Shown: positions 1-7,005, numbered from the stretch's first letter. The stretch is DNA of 7,613 bases from Chitinophaga pinensis (GCA_945870115.1 CAMBRH010000164.1:1-7613), one strand, 5' to 3'. Made by a program: numbers and translations. The notes: generated by a model from the letters alone, not told the origin.

Positions 1-939
1 ACGCAAGTTATTCAATTTGGATTTCCTGCAGCGTCAATTAAGTTTGTCCAAATTGATCCATCAGTTTCTTTTCAAGAAAAATTAGATGCAAACAATGATT
101 TGTTTTTAAGAAATGCCTACAGCGATCAATTTATTTGGGAAGATTTTAAATTAATGTACGAATACAATAATAAATCAGCAGAAAATAAGAAAAAATTAAA
201 TTTAGTTTACAATGCATCTTTTTCTTCGGCTGGATTTTTATTAAGTAAAATTGGATTAAAAGATACAACTGCAACAGGACAAAATAAAATTTTTGGAGTA
301 GGTTTTTCTCAATTCATCAGACTTGATAATGACATAATTTTAGGTTTACCGTTATCCAAAAAGGCATCCGTACATGCAAGAGCTTCTGGAGGATTTGGTG
401 TTCCCTTGGGAGATAATACTTTTTCTCTGCCTTATGATTACAGTTTTTTCGCTGGTGGATCAAATGATAACAGAGGATGGAAAGCAAGAGCTTTAGGTCC
501 TGGATCTTACAAATATTATTTAGACAAAAATAGAACAGCAACACAAATTGGAGATATTCGTTTGGGCGTTTTTGGTGAGTTAAGGTATTCTTTATCCTCT
601 ACTTTTAAAACGGTTTTATTTGCTGATGCAGGTAATATTTGGACTTACAATTACGATTTAAACAGAGTTGGTAGTCAATTTTCTAAAAATTTCTACAAAG
701 AAATCGCTTTAACTCTAGGAACAGGATTAAGAATGGATTTAAGCTTTTTTGTTGTAAGACTTGATGTTGGTTTTCCAATGACAAATCCCGCTTTACCGAA
801 TGGTGAAAAATGGATTTTCCAAAAACATCCTAAATTTATCCAAGAAGGAATTGACACTTTTGGTGAAGCAAATTACAAAGCTGAAATGCCAAAACCATTT
901 ATTCCAGTTTTTAGTTTCGGGATTGGATATCCGTTTTAG
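1..939 (+). CDS. tamL: TamL/BamA-family outer-membrane assembly protein, C-terminal part (5'-truncated by window edge)
   Basis: The frame is open from base 1 to the TAG at 937-939, giving 312 residues; the true start lies outside the window. The protein is the C-terminal barrel of an Omp85-superfamily protein, which inserts or exports proteins at the outer membrane. Visible support: alternating-hydrophobicity strands throughout; the motif GGSNDNRGW at residues 152-160 followed by KARALGPGSY, which is the family's loop-6 RGF/RGW signature in the form found in Bacteroidota TamL; and a C-terminal aromatic end (FSFGIGYPF) typical of BAM-inserted barrels. The N-terminal POTRA and lipoprotein signal that would separate TamL from BamA or TamA are not in the window, so TamL rests on the RGW.AR.LGPG form. 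The TTG at 100 is not a start, because the frame continues upstream with barrel-like sequence. The gene downstream has its own promoter candidate. Confidence 0.85.
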   Translation, partial: TQVIQFGFPAASIKFVQIDPSVSFQEKLDANNDLFLRNAYSDQFIWEDFKLMYEYNNKSAENKKKLNLVYNASFSSAGFLLSKIGLKDTTATGQNKIFGVGFSQFIRLDNDIILGLPLSKKASVHARASGGFGVPLGDNTFSLPYDYSFFAGGSNDNRGWKARALGPGSYKYYLDKNRTATQIGDIRLGVFGELRYSLSSTFKTVLFADAGNIWTYNYDLNRVGSQFSKNFYKEIALTLGTGLRMDLSFFVVRLDVGFPMTNPALPNGEKWIFQKHPKFIQEGIDTFGEANYKAEMPKPFIPVFSFGIGYPF

Positions 940-966
940 AAAAAAAATATATATTTTCATTTTTTG
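940..966 (+). terminator. weak AT-only hairpin after the barrel gene
   Basis: Directly after the TAG come eight A residues, a perfect 14-bp palindrome AAAATATATATTTT (944-957), then CA and a run of six T. An A-run pairing with T-runs ahead of a T-tract could end the upstream transcript. The stem has no G or C, so it would be weak; in DNA this AT-rich the palindrome could also be chance. It overlaps the -33 side of the fbaA promoter candidate. Confidence 0.25.
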
Positions 967-999
967 ACTTCTTTAATTTCTTAAAAATTACTATTTTTG
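964..999 (+). promoter_or_regulatory. candidate Bacteroidota-type promoter for fbaA
   Basis: TATTTTTG at 992-999 matches the Bacteroidota -7 consensus TAnnTTTG exactly. The nearest TTG that could serve as the -33 element is at 964-966, leaving 25 nt between the elements, slightly longer than the usual spacing of about 17-23. Transcription would begin a few bases after 999, giving a leader of about 20 nt before the fbaA ATG at 1025. The leader is A/T-rich (AAATTAAATTTATCAAAC) with no Shine-Dalgarno, as is common in this phylum. The position between two unrelated genes fits a real promoter; the long spacing is the weak point. Confidence 0.55.
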
Positions 1000-1024
1000 T
1001 AACCTAAAATTAAATTTATCAAAC

Positions 1025-2092
1025 ATGTCTCATAACATCAAACCTGGAGTTGCTACAGGAGATCAAGTTCAAGAAATTTTTAGATACGCAAAAGAAAAAG
1101 GTTTTGCCTTGCCTGCGGTTAACGTTACTGGTTCCAGTACTGTAAATGCCGTAATGGAAACTGCTGCAAAATTAAATGCACCAGTAATCATTCAGTTTTC
1201 GAATGGTGGTGCGCATTTTAACGCAGGAAAAAGTCTTTCAAATGAAAACGAAAAAGCTGCCATTGCAGGTGCTATTACGGGTGCAAAACACATTCATGCA
1301 TTAGCTGAATTGTATGGAGCAACTGTAATTTTACATACTGATCACGCAGCGAAAAAATTATTGCCTTGGATTGACGGTTTGTTGGATGCAAGTGAAAAAT
1401 TCTATGCAGAAACAGGAAAGTCTTTGTATTCTTCTCACATGATTGATTTATCTGAAGAACCAATTGAAGAAAATATCGAAATTTGTAAGAAATATTTAGA
1501 GAGAATGTCAAAAATTGGCATGACTTTAGAAATTGAATTAGGAATAACTGGAGGAGAAGAAGATGGCGTTGATAATTCAGATGTTGACAGTTCAAAATTG
1601 TACACTCAACCTTCAGAAGTTGCTTATGCTTATGAGGAATTGATGAAAATCAGTCCTCGTTTTACAATTGCAGCTGCTTTTGGAAATGTTCATGGAGTTT
1701 ATAAACCAGGAAACGTAAAATTAACGCCAAAAATCTTAAAAAATTCACAGGATTTTGTGCAAGAAAAATATAAAACTGAAACTAATCCAGTTGATTTTGT
1801 TTTTCACGGTGGATCAGGATCAACTTTGGAAGAAATAAGAGAAGGAATTTCTTACGGAGTAATAAAAATGAATTTGGATACTGATTTGCAATTTGCTTAT
1901 ACGGAAGGAGTTCGTGATTACATGGTTTCAAAATACGATTATTTGAAAACACAAATCGGAAATCCTGAGGGTGACGATCAGCCAAATAAAAAATACTACG
2001 ATCCAAGAAAATGGGTGCGTGAAGGTGAGTTAACATTTGTAAAAAGATTAACACAAGCCTTTGAAGATTTGAATAATGTAAATACTTTATAA
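1025..2092 (+). CDS. fbaA: class II (class IIA) fructose-bisphosphate aldolase
   Basis: Cytoplasmic zinc aldolase that reversibly cleaves fructose 1,6-bisphosphate into dihydroxyacetone phosphate and glyceraldehyde 3-phosphate in glycolysis and gluconeogenesis. At 355 residues it has full family length and aligns by eye with E. coli FbaA at a constant offset of three residues. HTDH (104-107) supplies catalytic D106 and zinc ligand H107; E171, H223 (NVHGVYKPGN) and H261 supply the other metal sites; GGEED (176-180) holds the active-site glutamates E178/E179; HGGSGS (261-266) and NLDTD (283-287) bind the substrate phosphate and dihydroxyacetone end. DQPNKKYYDPR near the C-terminus is also typical of class IIA. 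No key residue is missing. The ATG at 1025 places the N-terminus correctly for the family and lies just after the promoter candidate. accD follows after 78 nt filled with heptamer repeats and may be read through from this promoter. Confidence 0.97.
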   Translation: MSHNIKPGVATGDQVQEIFRYAKEKGFALPAVNVTGSSTVNAVMETAAKLNAPVIIQFSNGGAHFNAGKSLSNENEKAAIAGAITGAKHIHALAELYGATVILHTDHAAKKLLPWIDGLLDASEKFYAETGKSLYSSHMIDLSEEPIEENIEICKKYLERMSKIGMTLEIELGITGGEEDGVDNSDVDSSKLYTQPSEVAYAYEELMKISPRFTIAAAFGNVHGVYKPGNVKLTPKILKNSQDFVQEKYKTETNPVDFVFHGGSGSTLEEIREGISYGVIKMNLDTDLQFAYTEGVRDYMVSKYDYLKTQIGNPEGDDQPNKKYYDPRKWVREGELTFVKRLTQAFEDLNNVNTL

Positions 2093-2096
2093 AATA

Positions 2097-2162
2097 GTGA
2101 AAAGTGAAGAGTGAAAAGTGAAAAATCAAAACACTTTTAACTCTTAACTCTTAACTCTTAAC
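2097..2162. repeat. inverted heptamer arrays in the fbaA-accD spacer
   Basis: The left half is four consecutive 7-mers GTGAAAA, GTGAAGA, GTGAAAA, GTGAAAA (2097-2124). After 10 nt, the right half is four 7-mers TTTTAAC, TCTTAAC, TCTTAAC, TCTTAAC (2135-2162). The reverse complement of the right unit, GTTAAGA, matches the left unit at 5 or 6 of 7 positions, and the two arrays have equal length and phase, so the RNA could form an imperfect stem with mismatches every seven bases. The array begins 4 nt after the fbaA stop and ends 8 nt before the accD start, so it fills nearly the whole spacer. It could attenuate or terminate transcription between the genes or be selectively neutral; the sequence does not decide. 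Confidence 0.85.
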
Positions 2163-2170
2163 TAAAAAAA

Positions 2171-3016
2171 ATGAGTTGGTTTAAAAGAAATAAAGAAGGA
2201 ATCACAACTTCAACAAAAGAAAAAAAAGAAACTCCAGAAGGATTGTGGCACAAATGCAGTAATTGTAAAACAGTTTTTACACAAGCCGATTTTGTGAAAA
2301 ATGCTTTTGTTTGTGACAGATGTTCTCACCACGAAAAAATTGGTTCAGAAGAGTATTTTCAAATTCTTTTTGATGACGGAAAATACACTGAATTAGATGC
2401 GAAATTATCTTCGGGCGACCCTTTGAAATTTACAGATACAAAAAATTATGTTGATCGTGTAAAAGCAACCCAAAAAAACACGGGTTTATCAGACGCAATC
2501 AGAACTGCTTACGGAAAAACAGATGGAATGGATTTTGTTGTTGCAGCAATGGATTTTAGCTTTATTGGTGGTTCTTTGGGCTCAGTAATGGGAGAAAAAA
2601 TTTCTCGTGCAATTGACAAAGCAATAGAATTGAAAGCGCCATTTATGATTATTTCAAAGTCTGGTGGAGCTAGAATGATGGAAGCTGGTTTTTCTTTGAT
2701 GCAAATGGCGAAAGTTAGCGGAAAATTGGGAGTTTTGGCTGAACATAAATTGCCTTATATTTCGTTTTTAACAGATCCAACTACTGGAGGTGTAACAGCT
2801 TCATTTGCCATGTTGGGAGATTTAAATATTGCTGAACCAAACGCATTAATCGCATTCGCAGGACCAAGAGTTGTGAAAGAAACAATCGGTAGAGATTTAC
2901 CAGAAGGTTTCCAAACATCTGAATTTGTTTTAGAGCATGGTTTCTTAGATTATATCGTTGAAAGAACCGAATTAAAAGCAAAAATAGCGCACACTTTGAA
3001 ATTATTATTGAATTAA
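2171..3016 (+). CDS. accD: acetyl-CoA carboxylase carboxyltransferase beta subunit
   Basis: Beta subunit of the carboxyltransferase half of acetyl-CoA carboxylase; with AccA it moves the carboxyl group from carboxybiotin-BCCP to acetyl-CoA, making malonyl-CoA for fatty-acid synthesis in the cytoplasm. The 281 residues match the family. The N-terminal four-cysteine zinc ribbon is complete (C29-x2-C32 ... C48-x2-C51, starting at GLWHKCSNC). The crotonase-fold domain follows with the SGGARM oxyanion/CoA motif (164-169), MSLMQMAK-like SLMQMAKVS (175-183), DPTTGGVTASFAMLGD (202-217) and GPRVVKETIG (231-240). The ATG at 2171 follows the A-rich stretch CTAAAAAAA and sits 8 nt after the heptamer array. 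I see no TAnnTTTG element in the 78-nt spacer, so expression may depend on the fbaA promoter. Confidence 0.97.
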   Translation: MSWFKRNKEGITTSTKEKKETPEGLWHKCSNCKTVFTQADFVKNAFVCDRCSHHEKIGSEEYFQILFDDGKYTELDAKLSSGDPLKFTDTKNYVDRVKATQKNTGLSDAIRTAYGKTDGMDFVVAAMDFSFIGGSLGSVMGEKISRAIDKAIELKAPFMIISKSGGARMMEAGFSLMQMAKVSGKLGVLAEHKLPYISFLTDPTTGGVTASFAMLGDLNIAEPNALIAFAGPRVVKETIGRDLPEGFQTSEFVLEHGFLDYIVERTELKAKIAHTLKLLLN

Positions 3017-3022
3017 TAATTG

Positions 3023-3045
3023 CAAATTTCAAATTATGTAATTTG
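3023..3045. repeat. short heptamer pair with inverted partner after accD
   Basis: CAAATTT (3023-3029) and CAAATTA (3030-3036) are followed, after TG, by TAATTTG (3039-3045), the exact reverse complement of CAAATTA. The element starts 6 nt after the accD stop. As a hairpin it would have an AT-rich stem of about six pairs and a tiny loop, too weak to call a terminator with confidence. The TAATTTG arm also resembles a -7 element one base short of consensus. Confidence 0.5.
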
Positions 3046-3052
3046 GAGTCGC

Positions 3053-3087
3053 TTATTCATAATTCATTACTCATAATTCATAACTAA
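3053..3087. repeat. direct heptamer array immediately upstream of the mutS-like gene
   Basis: Five consecutive 7-base units TTATTCA, TAATTCA, TTACTCA, TAATTCA, TAACTAA (consensus about TWAYTCA) run without gaps to one base before the first TTG start codon at 3089. The array therefore occupies the whole region where a ribosome-binding site and start context would lie. Unlike the other arrays in the window, it has no obvious inverted partner nearby. Confidence 0.8.
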
Positions 3088-3088
3088 T

Positions 3089-4843
3089 TTGTTGGTTTAC
3101 AACTCCCTTTTAGAAAAAAATTCTATTGAATTAATTCACGTAAAAAAGCAAATCCGTTTGTTGACATTTTTACGTTTATTAGTTTTTGTCACATTTTCAT
3201 TAATCGCTTATTTTTCTTGGGGAAATACGCCTTTTTTTATCAGTTCGATTTTTATTGGAATTGCAATTTTTTTGATTACAATTCGATTTTGGGTTGATGT
3301 AAATTTGAAATATGAGAAAATAAAGCAAAAAATTTATTTTTTAAAAGCTGAACTTGAAACCATCGAAACGAATAAAGGTTTGTTTGACTCTGGAAAAGAA
3401 TTTTCAAATCCAAAACATGCTTTTTCAAATGATTTAGACCTTTTTGCTGAAAATGGCATTTTCTCATACATTAATCGTACAACTTCATTTTTAGGCAAAA
3501 AGATTCTTGCTGAAATATTATTGAACGGAAATAAAAACCGAGAAAGAACGAATGAACAAGTTGAATTTTTAACAAAAGAAATCGATTGGACCTTAGATTT
3601 TCGTGTAGCAGGGTCGATTTCCAGTCGTGAAAAAGCTTACAACAAGCAGATTTCTAATTTTGCTAAAATTGATTTTAAGAATCCAAAAATCATTTTTGTA
3701 TTGCGATTTTTAATTCCAATTATTGCTATTTCTACTTTAATTTTGGGGAATTTTAACTTAATTTCATCTTCGCTATCAGGCTTGATTATAAGTCTTTGTA
3801 TTCTTCCAGTTGGAGCTTTTTTAAAGCAAACAAACTTGTGGGCAAGTACAATTTCTGAATATGAACCGAAAATAAATACTCTGCTTGATCAATTGGTTTT
3901 ATTGAAAAGATTATCTTCTGACGAAGCAAAAAAAGTATTGGATTTAAGCGAATTTTCTTCAATAGAAGATGAATTTAAAGTTTGGAAAACTCTTTCTAAG
4001 AGATTCGATTTGAGAATGAATATTGTTATTTCTATTCCTCTAAATATCTTTTTTGCTTGGGATTTTCAACAACGAATTGCCTTAGAAAAATGGACTTTAA
4101 AAAATAGTAAAAAATTAATTGCTTGGGAAAATAAATTAGCTTATTTAGAAGTGTTAATTTCTGGCGCAACGATGAGGTACAATACTTCGGAATCAACGAT
4201 TTACGCTAAAATTGAAAAAAATAGAAATTCGTATGATTCAGAAGGAATTGCTCACCCTTTAATTAATTCTAACAAGCGAATTTCAAATGATTTTATGTTG
4301 AAAGGTGATGAGAATTTTTACATTTTAACGGGGCCAAATATGGCTGGAAAAAGTACATATTTACGTTCTTTAGGTATAAATGTTGTTTTTGCAAATGCTG
4401 GTTTTCCTGTTTTTGCTGAAACTTTTTGTATTCCAGAAATCACTTTGTTTTCAAGTATGCGAACTTCTGACGATTTATCCAATGAAAGTTCTTATTTTCA
4501 TGCAGAATTGACGCGTTTGAAACAAATGAAAGATGCTTTGTTGGAAAATCCAAATTTATTTGTACTTTTAGATGAGATTTTAAAAGGAACAAATAGTAAA
4601 GATAAAGAAGAAGGCTCAAAAAAGTTTTTGCAAAAAATGAAAAATTTGGGTGCAAAAGGAATCATTGCAACCCACGATTTATCGCTATGCACTTTAAGTA
4701 ATGAAGACGCTTCGTTTACCAATTTTTATTTTGACTCCACAATTTCTAATAACGAATTATCCTTTGATTATAAATTGAAAAAAGGAATTTGTCAAAATAT
4801 GAATGCTTCTTTTTTATTGAAAAAGATGGAATTGATTGATTAA
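3089..4843 (+). CDS. membrane-anchored MutS-family ATPase
   Basis: A 584-residue protein ending in a MutS-type ABC ATPase domain. Walker A is GPNMAGKST (415-423), the signature region SNESSYFHAELTRL is at 464-477, Walker B is FVLLDE with E496 followed by a D-loop-like KGTNSKDKEEGS, and the H-loop is IIATHD with H529. DLFAENGIFSYINRTTSFLGKKILAEIL (about 117-144) resembles the start of the MutS core/lever region (..NRT.T..G...L...L). The mismatch-recognition and connector domains of MutS1 are absent, as is the Smr nuclease domain of MutS2. Hydrophobic segments at about 26-42, 48-67, 202-220 and 226-245 predict four membrane helices with the ATPase in the cytoplasm. Comparable membrane MutS-like proteins are common in Bacteroidota but their job is not known to me; canonical mismatch repair should not be assumed. 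The start must be TTG (3089 or 3092): no in-frame ATG lies between the upstream stop at 3074 and residue 310, and the N-terminal helices need an early start. Confidence 0.9.
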   Translation: MLVYNSLLEKNSIELIHVKKQIRLLTFLRLLVFVTFSLIAYFSWGNTPFFISSIFIGIAIFLITIRFWVDVNLKYEKIKQKIYFLKAELETIETNKGLFDSGKEFSNPKHAFSNDLDLFAENGIFSYINRTTSFLGKKILAEILLNGNKNRERTNEQVEFLTKEIDWTLDFRVAGSISSREKAYNKQISNFAKIDFKNPKIIFVLRFLIPIIAISTLILGNFNLISSSLSGLIISLCILPVGAFLKQTNLWASTISEYEPKINTLLDQLVLLKRLSSDEAKKVLDLSEFSSIEDEFKVWKTLSKRFDLRMNIVISIPLNIFFAWDFQQRIALEKWTLKNSKKLIAWENKLAYLEVLISGATMRYNTSESTIYAKIEKNRNSYDSEGIAHPLINSNKRISNDFMLKGDENFYILTGPNMAGKSTYLRSLGINVVFANAGFPVFAETFCIPEITLFSSMRTSDDLSNESSYFHAELTRLKQMKDALLENPNLFVLLDEILKGTNSKDKEEGSKKFLQKMKNLGAKGIIATHDLSLCTLSNEDASFTNFYFDSTISNNELSFDYKLKKGICQNMNASFLLKKMELID

Positions 4844-4870
4844 CGTTTTACTAATTTTTACATTTTTATT

Positions 4871-5530
4871 ATGAAACTGTGCATAAAAATAGTTTTTTCT
4901 TTCATGCTAATTTCGTTTTCGATATTTTCACAAGAAGAATTAGAAGAAGCAACAGCTTACAGATTAATTAAACCAAAACACACTTACACCATTGATTTCG
5001 CTTTGCCTTTTGGAACAGCAAACAAACCATTTAATACCATTATGCAAGGTTTTCTGCGCTTTTCGGGATCCTATAATTTCTCTTTAAAAAATAATCTTTA
5101 CTTCGGAATAGGAGGAAATTACACGTATTTTCAAATAAATCGCTTTAAAATCACACCGCAAATTACCGGAGGAATGCATTTGGCGAATGGCTTTTTAAAA
5201 CTAGGCTACGAAAAATATTATTCCGAAAGAATAGGAATTGAATTTGGTTTAAAAGAAGGGCTTTCTCAACAAATTTTTCATTCAGATTCACTCGAAAAAT
5301 CAATTAAATCGTATTCAAATTTATTAGAGCCTTATTTTTCTTTTTGTTTAACGGCGAATGAAAAAACAGCTTATAAATGGACGCTTGCATACACTTTTTT
5401 GGGCTTTGGATTCAATCCAAATCAAATTGGAGATTATGTCAACGGAGATTTTGAAACAAGCGAATTTAGAAGAATAACGCAATTTTTCTCCTTCGGATTC
5501 TCTTACTCACATTATTTTAAACAAAGATAA
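4871..5530 (+). CDS. small secreted protein, probable outer-membrane beta-barrel, function unknown
   Basis: I do not recognise a named family. The 219-residue product begins with a clear signal peptide: MKLCIK, then the hydrophobic run IVFSFMLISFSIF, with likely signal peptidase I cleavage before QEELEE at about residue 21. The remainder alternates short amphipathic strands and turns rich in aromatic and glycine residues (GSYNFSLKNNLYFGIGGNYTYF, LGYEKYYSERIGIEFGL, FFSFGFSYSHYF), the look of a small outer-membrane barrel with perhaps 8-10 strands. It ends in HYFKQR, not in the terminal aromatic usual for BAM substrates, although an aromatic pair lies just upstream. No lipobox, TonB box or T9SS sorting tail is seen. 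The ATG at 4871 is chosen because the signal peptide starts there. It is 27 nt downstream of the mutS-like gene and may be cotranscribed with it. Confidence 0.8.
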   Translation: MKLCIKIVFSFMLISFSIFSQEELEEATAYRLIKPKHTYTIDFALPFGTANKPFNTIMQGFLRFSGSYNFSLKNNLYFGIGGNYTYFQINRFKITPQITGGMHLANGFLKLGYEKYYSERIGIEFGLKEGLSQQIFHSDSLEKSIKSYSNLLEPYFSFCLTANEKTAYKWTLAYTFLGFGFNPNQIGDYVNGDFETSEFRRITQFFSFGFSYSHYFKQR

Positions 5531-5545
5531 TTTTAGACTTTTAGT

Positions 5546-6043
5546 TTATAATTCATCAACTTCGTGACTTTTATGATTCGGAGGTAAAATAGTTGGAATT
5601 TTACTCACACGATCATTCAAAACAATTCCTCCAGTTACACCAACATTCAAAGAAGAATTCCCAGGTAGTCTGACCAAAAAATGACATTTATCTTTCACTT
5701 CTTGCGGCAAGCCAAAATCTTCTGACCCTAGCAAATAAATTGCCCGTTGAGGATGATTAAAATCTTTTAGTGGAATTGCATTGTCATCTATTTCAATTCC
5801 AACTAAGCGACAATCATACGGAATATTGTTTAATAAATCTTGCATTTCTTCGTGATAAAACAAAGGAATACGAGACCAAGTTTTCAGAACATCAGAAGTT
5901 TGTTTTTTGTATTTTTTTCCAACTGTGAAAATATAACTAGCGCCCAAAATATAAGCTGAACGCCACAAAGTACCAATGTTATGTTCAGTTTTGTGTTTGT
6001 AAATTCCAATTGCAAAAAATCCTTGCTCTGTTTTTGTTCTCAT
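5546..6043 (-). CDS. TrmH/SpoU-family RNA 2'-O-methyltransferase
   Basis: A compact 165-residue SPOUT enzyme that would transfer a methyl group from SAM to a ribose 2'-hydroxyl in tRNA or rRNA. All three family motifs are visible: motif 1 HNIGTLWRSA (21-30, N22 and R28), motif 2 LLGSEDFGL (104-112, E108), and motif 3 RLPGNSSLNVGVTGG (125-139, S131 and N133), which form the trefoil-knot SAM site. There is no extra N-terminal substrate-binding domain, so its size resembles TrmL-type enzymes, but motif 3 carries LPGNSSLNVGVTGGIVLNDR in place of the common IPM..G..SLNVAVA, so I do not assign a target nucleotide. The ATG lies 8 nt after the purC stop on the same strand with A-rich AACAAAAA between, indicating one transcript. 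Its 3' end faces that of the secreted-protein gene across 15 nt, with no clear terminator hairpin there. Confidence 0.88.
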   Translation of the reverse strand: MRTKTEQGFFAIGIYKHKTEHNIGTLWRSAYILGASYIFTVGKKYKKQTSDVLKTWSRIPLFYHEEMQDLLNNIPYDCRLVGIEIDDNAIPLKDFNHPQRAIYLLGSEDFGLPQEVKDKCHFLVRLPGNSSLNVGVTGGIVLNDRVSKIPTILPPNHKSHEVDEL

Positions 6044-6051
6044 TTTTTGTT

Positions 6052-7005
6052 TTAGTTCTTTATGGAAGCTAAATATTCGTTTACATTTTTTTCTATTCTT
6101 GATTGTATGTCTGAATTGTCAGCTTTAACAAAGGTTTTTCCTGAAATTTTTTCGTACAATTCAATGTATCTTTCGGTAATTGTATTTACAAATTCATCTG
6201 GCATAAACGGCATTTTTTGTCCATCTAATCCTTGGAAATCATTTTCAATCAACCATTGACGTACAAATTCTTTAGATAATTGTTTTTGATTTTCTCCTTT
6301 AGCTTGTCTTTCTTCATAACCTTCTGAATAAAAGTAACGAGAAGAATCTGGCGTATGAATTTCATCAATTAAATACACTTTTCCATCGTGAATTCCGAAT
6401 TCATATTTTGTATCAACTAAAATCAATCCTTGTTTTGCTGCCATTTCTGTTCCACGTTGAAATAAAGCTCTCGTGTATTTTTCAAGTTGAAAATAGGTTT
6501 CTTCTGAAACTAATTTTTGTGCAATAATTTCTTCTCTCGAAATATCTTCGTCATGACCTTCCTCAGCTTTAGAAGCTGGAGTAATTATTGGCTCAGGAAA
6601 TTTATCGTTTTCTTTCATCCCTTCAGGTAAAACTACACCACATAAAATGCGTTTTCCTGCTTTGTATTCTCTTGCGCTGTGACCTGCTAAATATCCACGA
6701 ATCACCATTTCAATTCGGATAGGTTCACATTTTAAACCAATTGCAACACTTGGATCTGGAGTAGCAAGCAACCAATTTGGAACAATATCTTTTGTAGCAT
6801 CTAAAAATAAAGTCGCAACTTGATTTAAAACTTGTCCTTTATAAGGAATTCCTTTTGGTAAAATATGGTCAAAAGCCGAAATTCGATCTGATGCAACCAT
6901 CACGACCAAATCGTTTTCTAAGAAATAAACATCTCTAACTTTTCCTTTGTAAACTCCTGTTTGATTCAGGAAATTAAAATTTGATTCAATAATACTTTCA
7001 CTCAT
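6052..7005 (-). CDS. purC: phosphoribosylaminoimidazole-succinocarboxamide (SAICAR) synthase
   Basis: Cytoplasmic enzyme of de novo purine synthesis that joins CAIR and aspartate using ATP to give SAICAR. At 317 residues it is the longer form of the family, nearer in length to yeast Ade1 than to the roughly 240-residue E. coli PurC. Motifs in order: GKVRDVY (21-27, nucleotide loop), ASDRISAFD (38-46), RGYLAGHS (103-110), TPASKAEEGHDEDIS (142-156), LVDTKYEFG (196-204) and DEIHTPDSSRY (214-224). No key motif is damaged. The ATG complement is at 7003-7005, preceded on this strand by the A-rich stretch AAATAAAAAAAAGAT and no Shine-Dalgarno. phoH lies upstream on the same strand, separated by a strong heptamer hairpin, and the RNA methyltransferase follows after 8 nt. 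A TAATTTTT sequence upstream is one base off the -7 consensus and has no -33 partner. Confidence 0.97.
   Translation of the reverse strand: MSESIIESNFNFLNQTGVYKGKVRDVYFLENDLVVMVASDRISAFDHILPKGIPYKGQVLNQVATLFLDATKDIVPNWLLATPDPSVAIGLKCEPIRIEMVIRGYLAGHSAREYKAGKRILCGVVLPEGMKENDKFPEPIITPASKAEEGHDEDISREEIIAQKLVSEETYFQLEKYTRALFQRGTEMAAKQGLILVDTKYEFGIHDGKVYLIDEIHTPDSSRYFYSEGYEERQAKGENQKQLSKEFVRQWLIENDFQGLDGQKMPFMPDEFVNTITERYIELYEKISGKTFVKADNSDIQSRIEKNVNEYLASIKN

Noticed and set aside
100..102. TTG as the start of the first gene
   Set aside because: The frame is open to base 1 and the upstream residues continue the barrel-like sequence; this is an internal leucine.
1275..1595. Open frame of 106 codons antisense to fbaA, and similar antisense frames at 317-544, 1782-2129, 2781-3032, 3276-3467, 4440-4722, and at 6062-6259 and 7371-7592 opposite purC and phoH
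   Set aside because: All lie inside strongly supported genes on the other strand, have low-complexity Leu/Phe/Lys/His-rich products without motifs, and are expected by-products of AT-rich coding sequence.
2097..2162. CRISPR-like array
   Set aside because: Units are 7 bp, contiguous and without spacers; no cas genes are present.
3020..3045. Promoter for the mutS-like gene: TTG at 3020-3022 and TAATTTG at 3039-3045 with 16 nt between
   Set aside because: The -7 candidate is one base short of TAnnTTTG and is also one arm of a heptamer palindrome, so the resemblance may come from the repeat; kept only as a possibility.
3089..4843. Canonical MutS1 or MutS2 assignment
   Set aside because: The recognition/connector domains of MutS1 and the Smr domain of MutS2 are absent and membrane helices are present; only the core-like region and ATPase domain support membership of the superfamily.
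5531..5545. Bidirectional terminator between the convergent genes
   Set aside because: The 15-nt gap has no inverted repeat; T-rich stretches alone are not enough in this AT-rich DNA.
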